Assembly: GCA_003344405.1 (NCBI GenBank) | Contig: NOWV01000007.1 | Coordinates: 1 to 64,000 of the forward strand | Direction of reading: 5' to 3' | DNA: 64,000 nucleotides | From: Trichoplax sp. H2 | Taxonomy: Eukaryota > Placozoa > Uniplacotomia > Trichoplacea | Shown here: in pieces, positions 13,601-23,902 of the stretch | Position numbering within the stretch: the stretch's first letter is position 1 | Layout: each line of letters starts with the position of its first letter | The notes under the pieces: generated by a model | Seen by the model: only the letters and a program-made list of their open reading frames with translations | Database searches by the model: none | What the model was told of the DNA's origin: nothing | Position numbers and translations under genes: made by a program

Positions 13601-13957
13601 TTGTGTATATATCAAACTTTGATGATGCTATCAATAACGACATTATAAAGTACTGAATTGATACCCGTATCATTTTTCATCAAGACATGGACGAAAATAT
13701 CATTGATGAAGATAATACTCCAGTAGAGACTTATATGTGCTCGGATGAATATAAATTGCATGCTTTACATAAAAAAAATTACCAGTGCTTCATCATGTTT
13801 TCTAAAGATGTTCCTGTCTATGCTTTGAGGTACGACAAGTGAGAGGTATATTGAATTGTAGTGTAATGATTTACATATTTAATTTTTGAGTTTTTTTTGT
13901 TACAGTCAAATATCTTCAAGGACTTTAGAACAACTATGTCAAGATGGCATCATTTAG
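10632..13957 (+). CDS. FUZ: Fuzzy homologue (planar cell polarity / ciliogenesis effector), 13 exons
   Basis: In animals Fuzzy acts with Inturned and Wdpcp (CPLANE complex) in planar polarity and cilium assembly. Exons: 10632-10706, 11065-11186, 11295-11379, 11838-11906, 11994-12098, 12232-12320, 12494-12602, 12698-12724, 12816-12884, 12955-13064, 13175-13269, 13685-13829, 13906-13957. All boundaries are GT-AG and all phases join, giving about 383 residues (human FUZ is 418). Diagnostic matches are the start with SGGGVPLFTR, then PFPTVGSLNGVHMF, then SLRNVERLKKELK, then VPHRLMTFQ encoded by a 27 bp micro-exon, then EVCVLCGSTPS, and the C-terminal longin-like block. The first Met is directly followed by the conserved N-terminal strand, which supports the chosen start. 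The gene looks intact. It stands alone, with a satellite upstream and non-coding DNA downstream. Confidence 0.93.
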
Positions 13958-15417
13958 AATACTGTTGAATTTGAACTTCTTTAATATCAAAATGAAATGA
14001 TTAGCTTTTTTAGTTTTTTATTAATTTATGCAACAATATTTCAAATTTTTGAATTAGATTCAATAATGGATATACGTGTATGGAATGAATGATCTGATAC
14101 AATTTGAATTAATTAGTAAATTTTATTTCATATTCCTTTATAACACTGTCTCTGTCGTATGTTTACTGTAAAATATATGGAATTATCAGATATGAATTTT
14201 CATGCAGTAGGAATTACACGTATAGCCGTTAATTAACTAGTTACCTCCATTTCTGAAATTATTTAAAAACTATTTTTGTTGTTTTTTTCATAATGAAGAA
14301 ATATCACTGTAATCTAAAGATAGTAAAAAATTGCTATTGCATCAATATTGAAGTAGATTAAATTTTATAATTTACTTACTTGTTATCATCTATAATTATA
14401 TTTGTTAAAGAAGGAATGATAGCTTATTCTAGCTGTTTTGTGTTAAAATAGCCCATCATATTCTACCTTAATTTAAACTGGATACTGTAGTAAACGAAAA
14501 AGCTTTAAAATCTAATATAATTAAAACTAACTGTAACAATAGTCGAATATTACTATATTTGTAGAAAGTTGTGCATTCGAGATGTCCAAAATAGTAGAAG
14601 TACACTGCCATCTTTACCAATTTGCGTAGTTTGTGTTTTTTCTTGCTGTATTTTATTAAGGCAACTTTTTTATTTTTGGTATTGATATTTTGTCGCGTAA
14701 ATAAATGTAGTCAATATGTCCAACAGGCAGTAAAATAAACTAGGATTCATTGTTAACACGTTCGTAAAAATATCAATTGCTTATTCCATTATAATGCACA
14801 GATCAGTTTTATCTAGCACATGTTATATGGATATACAGCATCTTGAATTTAATACATAGGTAGAAATGAACATGTTAGTGCGAGCAGAAAACATGAATGT
14901 AAGAGCTTTATAGACGTAATGGTAACGTCTACTTTAAAAATTAGTGATAAATATCGAGTTTAGACGTACATGTTTGTGAACGGTTCTATTTTTACATTTG
15001 AGCATAATGATAATCATAATACAGTATGCGAGTCTTCTTTCATATAAAGAATTTGACACAACGATTCTTATTTACAGTACAGTATATAAAATGTTATGAA
15101 TAAAAAGCAACATATCAGGTGATGGAGTTGGTGTCAATACCAATGCAATACATCTTCGAATTTCATATGATGCAATAGGTCCACGAGCAAGTGCGACTTA
15201 CTAGCACGGATAGAATGAGGATAGATAAAATGAGGGTCGTACGTAAAATTTATTTTTGTCGGATGGGGCGAAACTTGATATACGCGTATTTAGCATAGAT
15301 TAGTGCGAATAATCAAGTATAAATTAATTTAAACATTTCAGTTGAATGTTTAATCGATTGTTATTAAAACTGTATCATACTACAGTGATAATATAATTAA
15401 CTTGTTTGAACGTGTGC
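13958..15417. other. Intergenic between FUZ and the protease-like gene
   Basis: AT-rich DNA with no recognisable exon. It contains the FUZ 3' UTR and probably that of the convergent gene. A short open stretch after an AG at about 15118 lacks any match. Confidence 0.4.
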
Positions 15418-16362
15418 TTAATTAACGTTTATCTTATAAAATTTATGGCCAATAATTAGACCACGAGGAACAGGTCCATAGGATCTAGAATCATACGTGC
15501 CTTCATCGCTTTGTAACCAAACATGTCCAGGAGGTACCTAATTATTTATGATATTGCACAATTCGCTAAGTACTGATATAAGAACTAGCACTGCGTAATT
15601 CTACGATTTCTATATAAGTATAGCTAAGTTCTGATATAAGAACTAACACTGTGTAATTCTACGATTTCTATATAAGCATAGCATAACAGCAGTGTAAGGT
15701 TTTTTATAAAGGATTCAACAAATTTACGTTGTCCATCATAGTAAATAAGGAGAGGTGCGCGATACAGGATTTAAGTTGTAAATACTAAACTAGGAAATTA
15801 AAGTATTCTATAACATCAATTTAATATGATTCATCCATTTTTGCAAGACACGTGCAAAATACCGGTTGGATAATAAAAAATGCAGAAATTACGGTTATAC
15901 AATGTAGCTTGATAACTTACAAATTTAACTTCAGTTTCAGGTAAATTAGGATCATTAACACGTATGAAATCGCCCTCCTAATACAATAATTTTATACATA
16001 TTTGTATTATGGTTCTACGATCAGATAGAACGCAAGCGCTTCATTATTAACCAACTGCAGTCTAATACTGATGCATTTTTACTAGTATCTATAGAGGAGT
16101 TTAATTATTTCAGAATGATAAAATTCAGTTTAAGGTTTGCTATCACGTGTAAGTGATGGTATACAGAAGCTATGTATTATAACATATTAGTGTAAAAGCT
16201 AGATTTTTTCAAAATTCAACTATGAAACGGCTACTATACGCGTATGTATTTTATCTTTTCTTTTCAAATTAGCAAATTCTATCAAGACCTACCAGCCCAT
16301 ATATTTTACTGTCTTCGAACTTGTTTGGATCGGTTACACTTCGTATGACGATAGAATCACCT
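15418..16362 (-). CDS. Inner-membrane-protease-like (S26 family) gene, 3' exons only
   Basis: Three consecutive minus-strand exons, 16293-16362, 15921-15977 and 15418-15537, join in phase and end at a TAA. The peptide contains GDSIVIRSVTDPNKF, then GLEGDFI, then VPPGHVWLQSDEGTYDSRSY followed by GPVPRGLI. These correspond to the conserved blocks of mitochondrial inner membrane protease subunits IMP1/IMP2 (type I signal peptidase fold), which cut targeting signals from inner-membrane and intermembrane-space proteins. The exon carrying the catalytic Ser was not found upstream. The usual catalytic Lys lies in a KR-hydrophobic motif five residues before the EGD block; here the corresponding residues are SKIYGLEGD, so the Lys is shifted by one. 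IMMP2L-like and IMMP1L-like assignments are both possible. Confidence 0.7.
15560..15695. repeat. Direct duplication, ~64 bp unit, two copies
   Basis: The block from GCTAAGTACTGATATAAGAA to TTCTACGATTTCTATATAAG occurs at about 15563 and again at about 15625 with a few substitutions. It lies in an intron of the protease-like gene. Confidence 0.8.
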
Positions 16363-16799
16363 CTGTTGTGGTAAACAAGCAATAAGTTCATCAGATAATT
16401 AGTCATTGAAATAGTCATTGCAAAGTATAATTTTTAAATTCAGTAGAGCATACACTTTACACAATTTTACTTTTTTACTTATAACGAACGATCTACTGTA
16501 TATTGACGACTGCTGGTTAAAATTATAGGAACAGGTTCTTTTTTAATTTGTATGGTTCAAACAATCGATGTATCAATCATCCATTCCTGATATATCAGTT
16601 CTATTGATTGTAAAAAATAAAAATTGATGCTAGGTAGTCGTGATTAGGCCAGATCGCTTAGCAAGGTCGGACAAGGATTAGAACGGATCAGATTGAATAG
16701 AAGGTGAATATTCGTACAGTAAGGCTAAAAAGGGAATATGAATGTATGAAATGGTAGCAAGTACGCGTATGAATAGGCGATGCGTATACTGCCGATTTT

Positions 16800-17045
16800 G
16801 TATAGCCAATCTCGTCCACCATCAGTCTGCCTAGAACACTTTTTCTCAAGTTTACTAATCTACAGTATGAATATTAGCAAGTATGAGCAAGAGATTTGCA
16901 CACTATACTGTCTATGCAATGTCATTCACTATCAGAATTTGCCTACAACACTTGTTCTCAAGATTACTCATTTGATGGTGGTATAGAACACTTTTTCTAT
17001 AGCAAGTACGAGCAAGAGATTTGCATACTATACTGTCTATCTTAC
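16800..17045. repeat. Local degenerate direct repeats
   Basis: Blocks such as AGAACACTTTTTCT, AGCAAGAGATTTGCA and CTATACTGTCTAT recur two or three times, with an approximate spacing of 120 bp. No coding signal is seen. Confidence 0.6.
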
Positions 17046-17131
17046 TTTGATGCTGGTACGTATACGTAGTCTGTACGTTGCATTAATTAATTAAAATATC
17101 ATTTTTCATTTGTCTATGAATTGATTAATTA

Positions 17132-17254
17132 TTAGATTATCATGACTAACACTTGTAATTGTTGAATTCGTTGTCTAAGTCGATTAACCAATACAAGTGA
17201 ATGTTTGGTGTTGATCTTTTGTTGATTTTCAGCACGGATACCACGTTGAATACA
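17132..17254 (-). CDS. Orphan 3'-terminal exon, unknown protein
   Basis: On the minus strand a very strong acceptor (a CTTTCTTTCTGCTCTAG-type polypyrimidine tract) precedes an open 40-codon exon ending in TAA. It begins CIQRGIRAENQQKINTK and continues with a basic, Gln/Leu/Arg-rich segment (LVNRLRQRIQQLQVL) that would be helical. I do not recognise the protein. An internal GTGTTA after CAATTACAA could also be a donor. Upstream exons would lie in the repeat and gap region above 17.3 kb, or the exon could belong to the neighbouring protease-like gene as an alternative exon. Confidence 0.35.
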   Translation of the reverse strand, partial: CIQRGIRAENQQKINTKHSLVLVNRLRQRIQQLQVLVMII

Positions 17255-17856
17255 CTAGAGCAGAAAGAAAGAGCAATGATTGTCAAAGTTGTTGATTTGT
17301 AGAGACGAAAGGTTGGTTGATTTAGAATGGAATGTCCATTTCCAGTTTAGGCTATTACAAATTGACTGGGATAGAATGTGTTGGGAAGCAATATTGATAA
17401 GATGCTGGTTTTTCTAGTACTGTACAATGCTACTGATTAGTCTACAGCAGAAATGGTAGAGAATTCGTCGACACTATTCTACTATGGCGTCCATCTTGTC
17501 CTAAAGTAGTATTTATCAATGTCTTTTGACATGGAGTGATTGATGGACGATACAAAATGACCAGCTGGCAACCATGATTGCAATGCTACTCGCTATCATC
17601 CTATACTATCTACACTATCTATGCAATCCAAATGTCCATGGCAACGCAACTAACCCAGACCGGCCTGAGCAGGAATTCCGAGGTGATGTAGAGACCACAA
17701 TAACATTGAATCGCCGTCATTGCGACTCGCCGAATAGGTTGTAACATACTTGCCAAGAGTAGGTGAAGATGATAACCGTTTCGAGATGATTCCACAGTCT
17801 CATTTAACTAGACATCGTTGCAAAGGAATTGGCCGAGAGAAGACGATACGAGCGTA

Positions 17857-18330
17857 ATAGATTGACTGACGACGCAATGATCAGCCCCACTTTGACTTCA
17901 ATAATTCAAGTCGAGGACGAAACACCAAGGTAAAATGGATTGACTGACGACGCAATGATCAGCCCCACTTTTGACTTTGATCTAGTTGAGGACGAAGTAC
18001 CGGGGGTAAAATGGATTGACTGACGACGCAATGATCAGCCCCACTTTTGGCTTTAATAATTCAAGTCGAGGACGAAACACCGGGGTAAAATGGATTGACT
18101 AACGACGCAATGATCAGCTCCACTTTTGGCTTGAATAATTCAAGTTGAGGACGAAACATCGGGGTAAAATGGATTGACTAACGACGCAATGATCAGCCCC
18201 ACTTTTGACTTTGATCTAGTTGAGGACGAAACACCGGGGTAAAATGGATTGACTAACGATGCAATGATCAGCTCCACTTTTGGCTTGAATAATTCAAATT
18301 GAGGACGAAACACCGGGGTAAAATGGAGAG
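17857..18330. repeat. 78 bp satellite, six near-identical copies
   Basis: The unit contains ATGGATTGACTGACGACGCA, ATGATCAGCCCCACTTTTGG, AATAATTCAAGTCGAGGACG and AAACACCGGGGTAA. Copies start near 17868, 17936, 18010, 18087, 18166 and 18243. Two subtypes alternate (CAGCCCC versus CAGCTCC; TTTGATCTAG versus AATAATTCAAG). Two further copies lie immediately after the assembly gap (18713-18863). Confidence 0.92.
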
Positions 18331-18692
18331 GACTTTTTGGAGCTACTGTACTGTACAGGGTATTGTACTGTAGGTAGTACAGTATACTGTACAGTACAGT
18401 ACTGTACACTACAGTACAGTAAGTATGTACTGTACACTGTACACTGTACCGTACATTAGGGTGAAACAGGCCATTATAAGATCTTGATGGTCTGGTCCGC
18501 GCTGATCCGGTCTGTACTGGTCCGATCTGGCCTGGTCCGGCCGGACCCAGGTCCAGGTCTGTACAATCCATCGAGTTTGGAAAAAAACTTCCAGTGCTAA
18601 CTTAACTGAATTACACCCAAGTAAAGCTCGTATGGTAGAATCGAATGGAAAGATGGATCTACAGCCTACCCTACAGTAGTCTACAGTGCTGT
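18331..18692. repeat. TACTGTA-rich palindromic tract and GC-rich block, copy 1
   Basis: About 100 bp consists almost wholly of overlapping TACTGTA/TACAGTA words (18345-18445). It is followed by a GGTCCG/CTGGTC-rich GC block (18485-18560) and a unique-looking tail up to the gap. The whole block is repeated at 18864-19194. Long frames on the minus strand (18140-18571) run through repeat DNA and are not convincing genes. Confidence 0.8.
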
Positions 18693-18712
18693 NNNNNNNN
18701 NNNNNNNNNNNN
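18693..18712. other. Assembly gap (20 N)
   Basis: A run of 20 N separates two near-identical copies of the same repeat block. Confidence 0.99.
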
Positions 18713-19194
18713 ACGACGCAATGATCAGCCCCACTTTTGGCTTTAATAATTCAAGTCGAGGACGAAACACCGGGGTAAAATGGATTGACTAACGACGCAA
18801 TGATCAGCTCCACTTTTGGCTTGAATAATTCAAGTTGAGGACGAAACACCGGGGTAAAATGGAGAGGATTTTTTGGAGCTCCTGTACTGTAGGTAGTACA
18901 GTACAGTAAGTATGTACTGTACACTGTACACTGTACCGTACATTAGGGTGAAACAGGCCATTACAAGATCTTGATGGTCTGGTCCGCACTGGTCCGGTCT
19001 GCGCCGATCTGTACTGATCCAACCTGGTCTGGTCTGGTCCGGCCGGACCCAGGTCCAGGTCTGTACAATCCATCGAGTTTGGAAAAAAACTTCCAGTGCT
19101 AACTTAACTGAATTACACCCAAGTAAAGCTCGTATGGTAGAATCGAATGGAAAGATGGACCTACAGCCTACCCTACAGTAGTCTACAGTGCTGT
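18713..19194. repeat. Second copy of the satellite plus palindromic block
   Basis: This matches roughly 18040-18692 almost base for base, except for a ~50 bp contraction in the TACTGTA tract and a few changes in the GGTCCG block. It continues into unique sequence at TGTATGTCC, whereas copy 1 stops at the gap at exactly that point. Confidence 0.85.
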
Positions 19195-19528
19195 ATGTCC
19201 ATGGCTGACTCCATCAATGCGCTGTTAACCCGCGGGTTTTAGGGCCAATTACTTTCTTTCACTGGCTGAGTCTAGAGTCTGCCAACGTAGACTAGTGTAC
19301 CTCCTGGACTAAGGCTGCCGTCATACAAAGTAGTCAAGCTGGGTGCCATGAACCGGTAACAGCACTCTAGACCTCTTGCAGTACAGTACAGGACTGTAGA
19401 CTGTACAGTCTACAGTCTTTTCCCCATCGCAGTACAATCTCTACTCCGACTGCGCAGTCGGAGTCGAGTCGGTACTAGGCGGAGGAGTGTGAGTGAATGT
19501 GCGAGTACTGCAGGCTCAAGTTGTGAGA
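19195..19528. promoter_or_regulatory. FGFR1OP2: GC-richer upstream region of the SIKE/FGFR1OP2-family gene
   Basis: This region has higher GC than its surroundings, with CCGCGGG near 19232 and the imperfect palindrome CTCCGACTGCGCAGTCGGAG at about 19441-19460. It lies directly upstream of the start codon and is probably promoter plus 5' UTR. An in-frame Met at 19493 exists but has no family-like sequence after it. Confidence 0.4.
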
Positions 19529-21687
19529 ATGGCGTCGGACCAAGCCAATTTTCACAATCTATTAGACAGTGCCAAAGACCTGGTTGAAAACTTAAAAGAT
19601 CAAGATGAAACGATAACAACGATATCCAAGGAAGTTACTCTACTGGATGCCAACTTACAGTCTTATAATAAGGTAGAGTATACAAACATGCATCCATTGT
19701 CCATTGATGATGGAAAAAAAAACAATTCCTCCTTCATCAGTCATGCTCCGTCATCGAACGTGCTCCATTAATCTTCATCATGACACATCCATTCCAACCA
19801 AAATCTTTCATTCTTGCCAATCATACAATCCATCATAGCTTATTTACCTCATACAAGACATCCTAGAACTTCATTCATCTAGTGATTGTCAGTCAATACT
19901 GTAGTCCAATGGCTTATGGCCTTCAATACACCTTGATGGGACCGGAAATTGCATTCATTGCCATGCCTTTGACCACGGTCCACTTGTATCGCTAGGCTGA
20001 TTATATCATTGAAAAAATAGTTCCAATAGACAGAATTGCAGGTAAAAATGCATCTGTTTGCACGTCTTTTCAAATCAGTAATCATACATGATCGTACGCC
20101 ATAATTTCGATCTATTTTTGGGTAGGGGGGAAGAATTACAAATCAGCATCATCATACTGTACAGTACTCTACGCTTATACCAGTATAGTATTACTTGAAA
20201 TTCAATAAATGACATCAATGATGAAATATCCAATGTCAAAAGAATGGAATGCTAAAGTTGAATGATATCATTATATATACAATAACATCCAGAGAAGGTA
20301 GAAGTAATTCAATGCTAAACTTCACTTTTATCACTATATATTAGCATCGAGAGAATATCCAAGTAATTAATGAAATTGCTAAACGAAGACCACGAGATAC
20401 AACCATACTGAATAGTCTAAAGGATAGCGAACGATTGAAGGCGTTAGAGCGCGAAAATGCTGAACTTCACGAAGCGTTAATCGATCATCAATTAGCCTTG
20501 GAATTAATCATGAGCAAATATCGACAACAGGTAATATCGACATGCCTAATAATGGATATAGTCTTCAATTGAAATTATTGGTAATATTGACAACATCGAT
20601 ACTTTGGTGATTGTACAGTACAACAGATTGATAATACAATCCATCAAGTATGGAAGCGTAGCCATCATAATAAGATAGAATGACATCTTCAATTAATCAA
20701 TCCATCATTCTTATCGTGTAGATGATGAAATTTGCTGAATTGAAAAATAATTCTGATGTATTGAAACTATTCAACAATGATGAGGTTTGTAATTAAAGTA
20801 ACGTAAATAATCATCATAATGGAACTCCTAGAACATTATCTTTTACCGAATTGCTGTATTCTTCTACATCTTACTGAACATGCTTTTTAACTACATTAAT
20901 TGTATATGATTAATAGTGCCACTTGCAATACCAAAATCAGGCGATATATACAGTATGCACATATAGCATTATCCGTACTTTAAAAAATGGACCATTTCAC
21001 AAAATGCCAGCACTGTAGTTAGCCAAAATAGTTTCTTAACGACATTCGTTGTAATCAATAGTAGCACTTGCAATGCTAAAATCAGAAGATATATACAGTA
21101 TATGGCATTTATTAGTACTATAAAAATAGAGCTTTTCACAAAATGCCAATACTGTAGTTAACCAAAATAAGTTTTCTCCAGGAGATATATACAGTATATG
21201 GCATTTATTAGTACTATAAAAATAGAGCTTTTCACAAAATGCCAGTACTGTAATTAACTAAAATAAGTTCTCTTAACAACATTCATTGTAATCAATAGTA
21301 GCACTTGCAATACGAAAATCAGGAGACATGAGTACATACAGTATGTAGCATTTATCACTACTTTACAAATTAAGCTTTTCACAAAATGCCAGTGCTATAA
21401 TTAACGAAAATAATTATCAATCAAAGATCGCAATGATAAAAATATTAGCCATTGCACAGCATCTATCCAAAGCTAATAGACTGTAATTTTCGCTCTATTA
21501 TGCATATGTAGGAGATTAAAAGAAAGAGTGAAAAGATTCACGAAATGGCAACTGTGATACAAAAGGCTGCTGCCGTCGATGATGAAGCTGCAAATAGAGA
21601 ATACGAAACTATTGCTAGATTACGTTATGAGAATGCAAATTTGAAAGAACTATTGAAAATTGCAAACAATTCTTGCTTGAGTACACA
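19529..21687 (+). CDS. FGFR1OP2: SIKE / FGFR1OP2 family coiled-coil protein (STRIPAK-associated), 3' end unresolved
   Basis: Exons 19529-19672, 20345-20530, 20722-20784 and 21512-21687 join in phase. The family in vertebrates (SIKE1, FGFR1OP2) is a coiled-coil partner of the STRIPAK phosphatase complex. Visible matches are LLDSAKDLVENLKDQDE at the N-terminus, EIAKRRPRDTT, ERENAELHEALIDHQ followed by ALELIMSKYRQQ, and a C-terminal coiled coil with EIKRKSEKIHEMATVIQKA and YENANLKELLKIAN. I chose the Met at 19529 because the family signature starts there. The last exon ends in phase 2 (CA at 21687, GTAAGT donor), so one more coding exon is needed. A weak in-phase candidate starts near 22610 and would add about 18 codons before a stop; it is not certain. 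The intron at 20785-21511 holds tandem repeats. Confidence 0.88.
20850..21420. repeat. Intronic tandem repeat, 4-5 diverged copies, units ~90-170 bp
   Basis: Copies share CATTNATTGTAATCAATAG, TAGCACTTGCAATAC, ATATATACAGTATATGGCAT, TTATTAGTACTATAAAAATA and GCTTTTCACAAAATGCCAGT. One internal unit (about 21181-21245) is an almost exact duplication of the preceding 65 bp. The array lies wholly inside the intron between exons 3 and 4 of the SIKE/FGFR1OP2-family gene. Confidence 0.85.
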
Positions 21688-23902
21688 GTAAGTTTGAATT
21701 CTATAGGCCCTACTACTATACTGTAAAAATTATTCGAATTTATATTAACTGCCATGGCGGTGGAGCTATCTTGAATAGGATACATCTGATATACCAGTAG
21801 CTGCGTAAAGTCTCAGATGTACGCATAGGTATACGGTACAGATCCGCACTGTGATTAGCTCAACTTCTTTCTCTTCCAATTTTTTTGAAAAAACCTTCAA
21901 TCTACGTAATAGTACCCTTTAAAAATAATCTATTCTCAATCGTTCACTAATTAGTACATATATTATCATTTTCCCATAAGTTAATGGATTAATGTAAGCA
22001 TTGAAATCTTGCTACATGATGTAATCAAATTCACTTTTAATGAGGTTCTAAACCATTTGTTGTATTATAGTCTCATTGATGGCCACTATTAATAGTAAAT
22101 TCTCTTTCTATCTAAAAAATTGTTCGGTAAAATGATATATAGATCCGCCCATGTTTAATCAAACCACGCTATTTAGAATCTTTATATAATGCCAATGGAC
22201 TATTAGTTCTTCTCTATCATTTGAAATAATTTCGATTTGGTTAACTTTTGAGTACATTACTCCATTCGGCTTCACCAGACAAAGTCGTAAAAATGGATTG
22301 AATGAGCGCCTATTGAATGATTTAATAATATATTGTCGATATTAACAAGTGTGATTAAAGTGTTTTAATATGTATATAAAAGTATCTATAATTATGTACA
22401 TAAACATACATAGCTATATATATGTATCACTTAGATTCCAATATTATTGAAATCATACATCATGTGCATATAATTTATGTACATTGTATGCACATACGAG
22501 TTTATATACAGTACATATATATATGAATATCTCATTCGAAGTGGATAAAATATCTTTTCCAGCTTTCAATTAATTATCTATCATTGTTTTCAAAATTTCT
22601 CTAAAAGAAGCGGACGTCAACCTGAATTTAAACTCATCATAAAGTGTTCTTCAATCTATGATCATTAATATTCTATCCGATTTTTGAATTTAATTTTATA
22701 AATCTTCTCTTAACTGTAATTACGTAAAGTATCATATGATTGTAAACATAATTCGAGACACGTTCGATGAAAAGATAAAAAAAATTGACTACAAGATCAA
22801 TCACGTTAATAAATATCTAATATTGAGATTTTTCGTTGTTTCTTGCCGTTTGGATTACTTTGAATTACATCTAATTAATAATACCCAATTGAGCTAACAC
22901 GACTGTAAGAAAATTACAGTAGCCCAACTGTGTAAGTAGGGTAATAAATTCTTCTTCTTAAGATTGTCTAAATTTATATGAAAACGAAAGATAGCCTCTC
23001 TTCACTATTCGTTTACAATGTATATTTGGGCTATTATTCAAGCTATAAGATGTTGTAGTTGCAAGAGATTAAATACGCTGACCTTATAAATTGGCTCTGC
23101 ATAATCAACTATTTTTTATTTAGTTATTGTACTCACTCAAATAGTATGCGAGGTAATGCTTAAAATTTATTTCTTCAATAATGCTAGTAATTGTTTCAAC
23201 AGATAATAAATATATGGACTTGCAAAATATTTCACAAATTTTAAATGGTTAGGTATTCATAAGCCTATATACATCTTATAATGATGAATTTGACGTACAT
23301 AATTCCATATATTATACATGAATGCGAACGAACCCATGTATTGTATGTATACTGTATACAGTAATCAAAGTCGAAAGGATTCTTTGATAATTGTATGACA
23401 TTTTATATTTACAGTCTCCTCATGATATGATTAACAATGTTACCGCTGCTATCATTAGCTCCATTAAATAAAGAGCCCTAAAGTAACCATTAAAAAATAC
23501 TACAAATTTCTCTACGAATCTTTTGGATTTTATAATATGCTAAGCTTGGTAGCTGATAATATCAAATTACAAAATAAAAGTATTTGGGAATCTCTTTTCA
23601 GAATAGTTTTATTAATACGCGTATTGACCATACTCAAGGTTTATAGATATCTAATTCTATTTCATCGTAACATAATCCTATACATAGCGTCTAAAACATA
23701 ATTTCCCCTTCCGCATGGACGCAAATCCGACACTACCATAATAATTTGACAATTTCATCTGCCGGAATTATGTATCGATAACGATTCTGTTCTGGCAATA
23801 ACGTCGTTGGAAAAAGATCTGCCAATAGAATTTCATTTAATGAATATAGTGTTAGTTTGTGACAAATTCTATCTTACTCTAATAGAAGGTTAAATAGCTC
23901 TA
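21688..23902. other. Convergent intergenic or 3' region
   Basis: AT-rich DNA with TATATG-rich patches (22370-22530). Candidate terminal exons on the plus strand start near 22610 and near 23416 (after TTTACAG, encoding about 18 codons to TAA). Neither has a recognised match, and only the first fits the phase of the upstream gene. Confidence 0.35.

Noticed and set aside
15119-15204. Short plus-strand open stretch after an AG, ending in TAG
   Set aside because: Two frames are open equally, there is no family match and no partner exon with a donor upstream.
18140-19073. Minus-strand frames of 89-143 codons starting with the same peptide
   Set aside because: They run through the TACTGTA tract and 78 bp satellite on both sides of the gap; the shared start only reflects the duplicated repeat.
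23416-23472. Candidate last exon of the SIKE/FGFR1OP2-family gene after TTTACAG
   Set aside because: The open frame is phase 0 whereas the preceding exon ends in phase 2; it cannot be joined without another exon.
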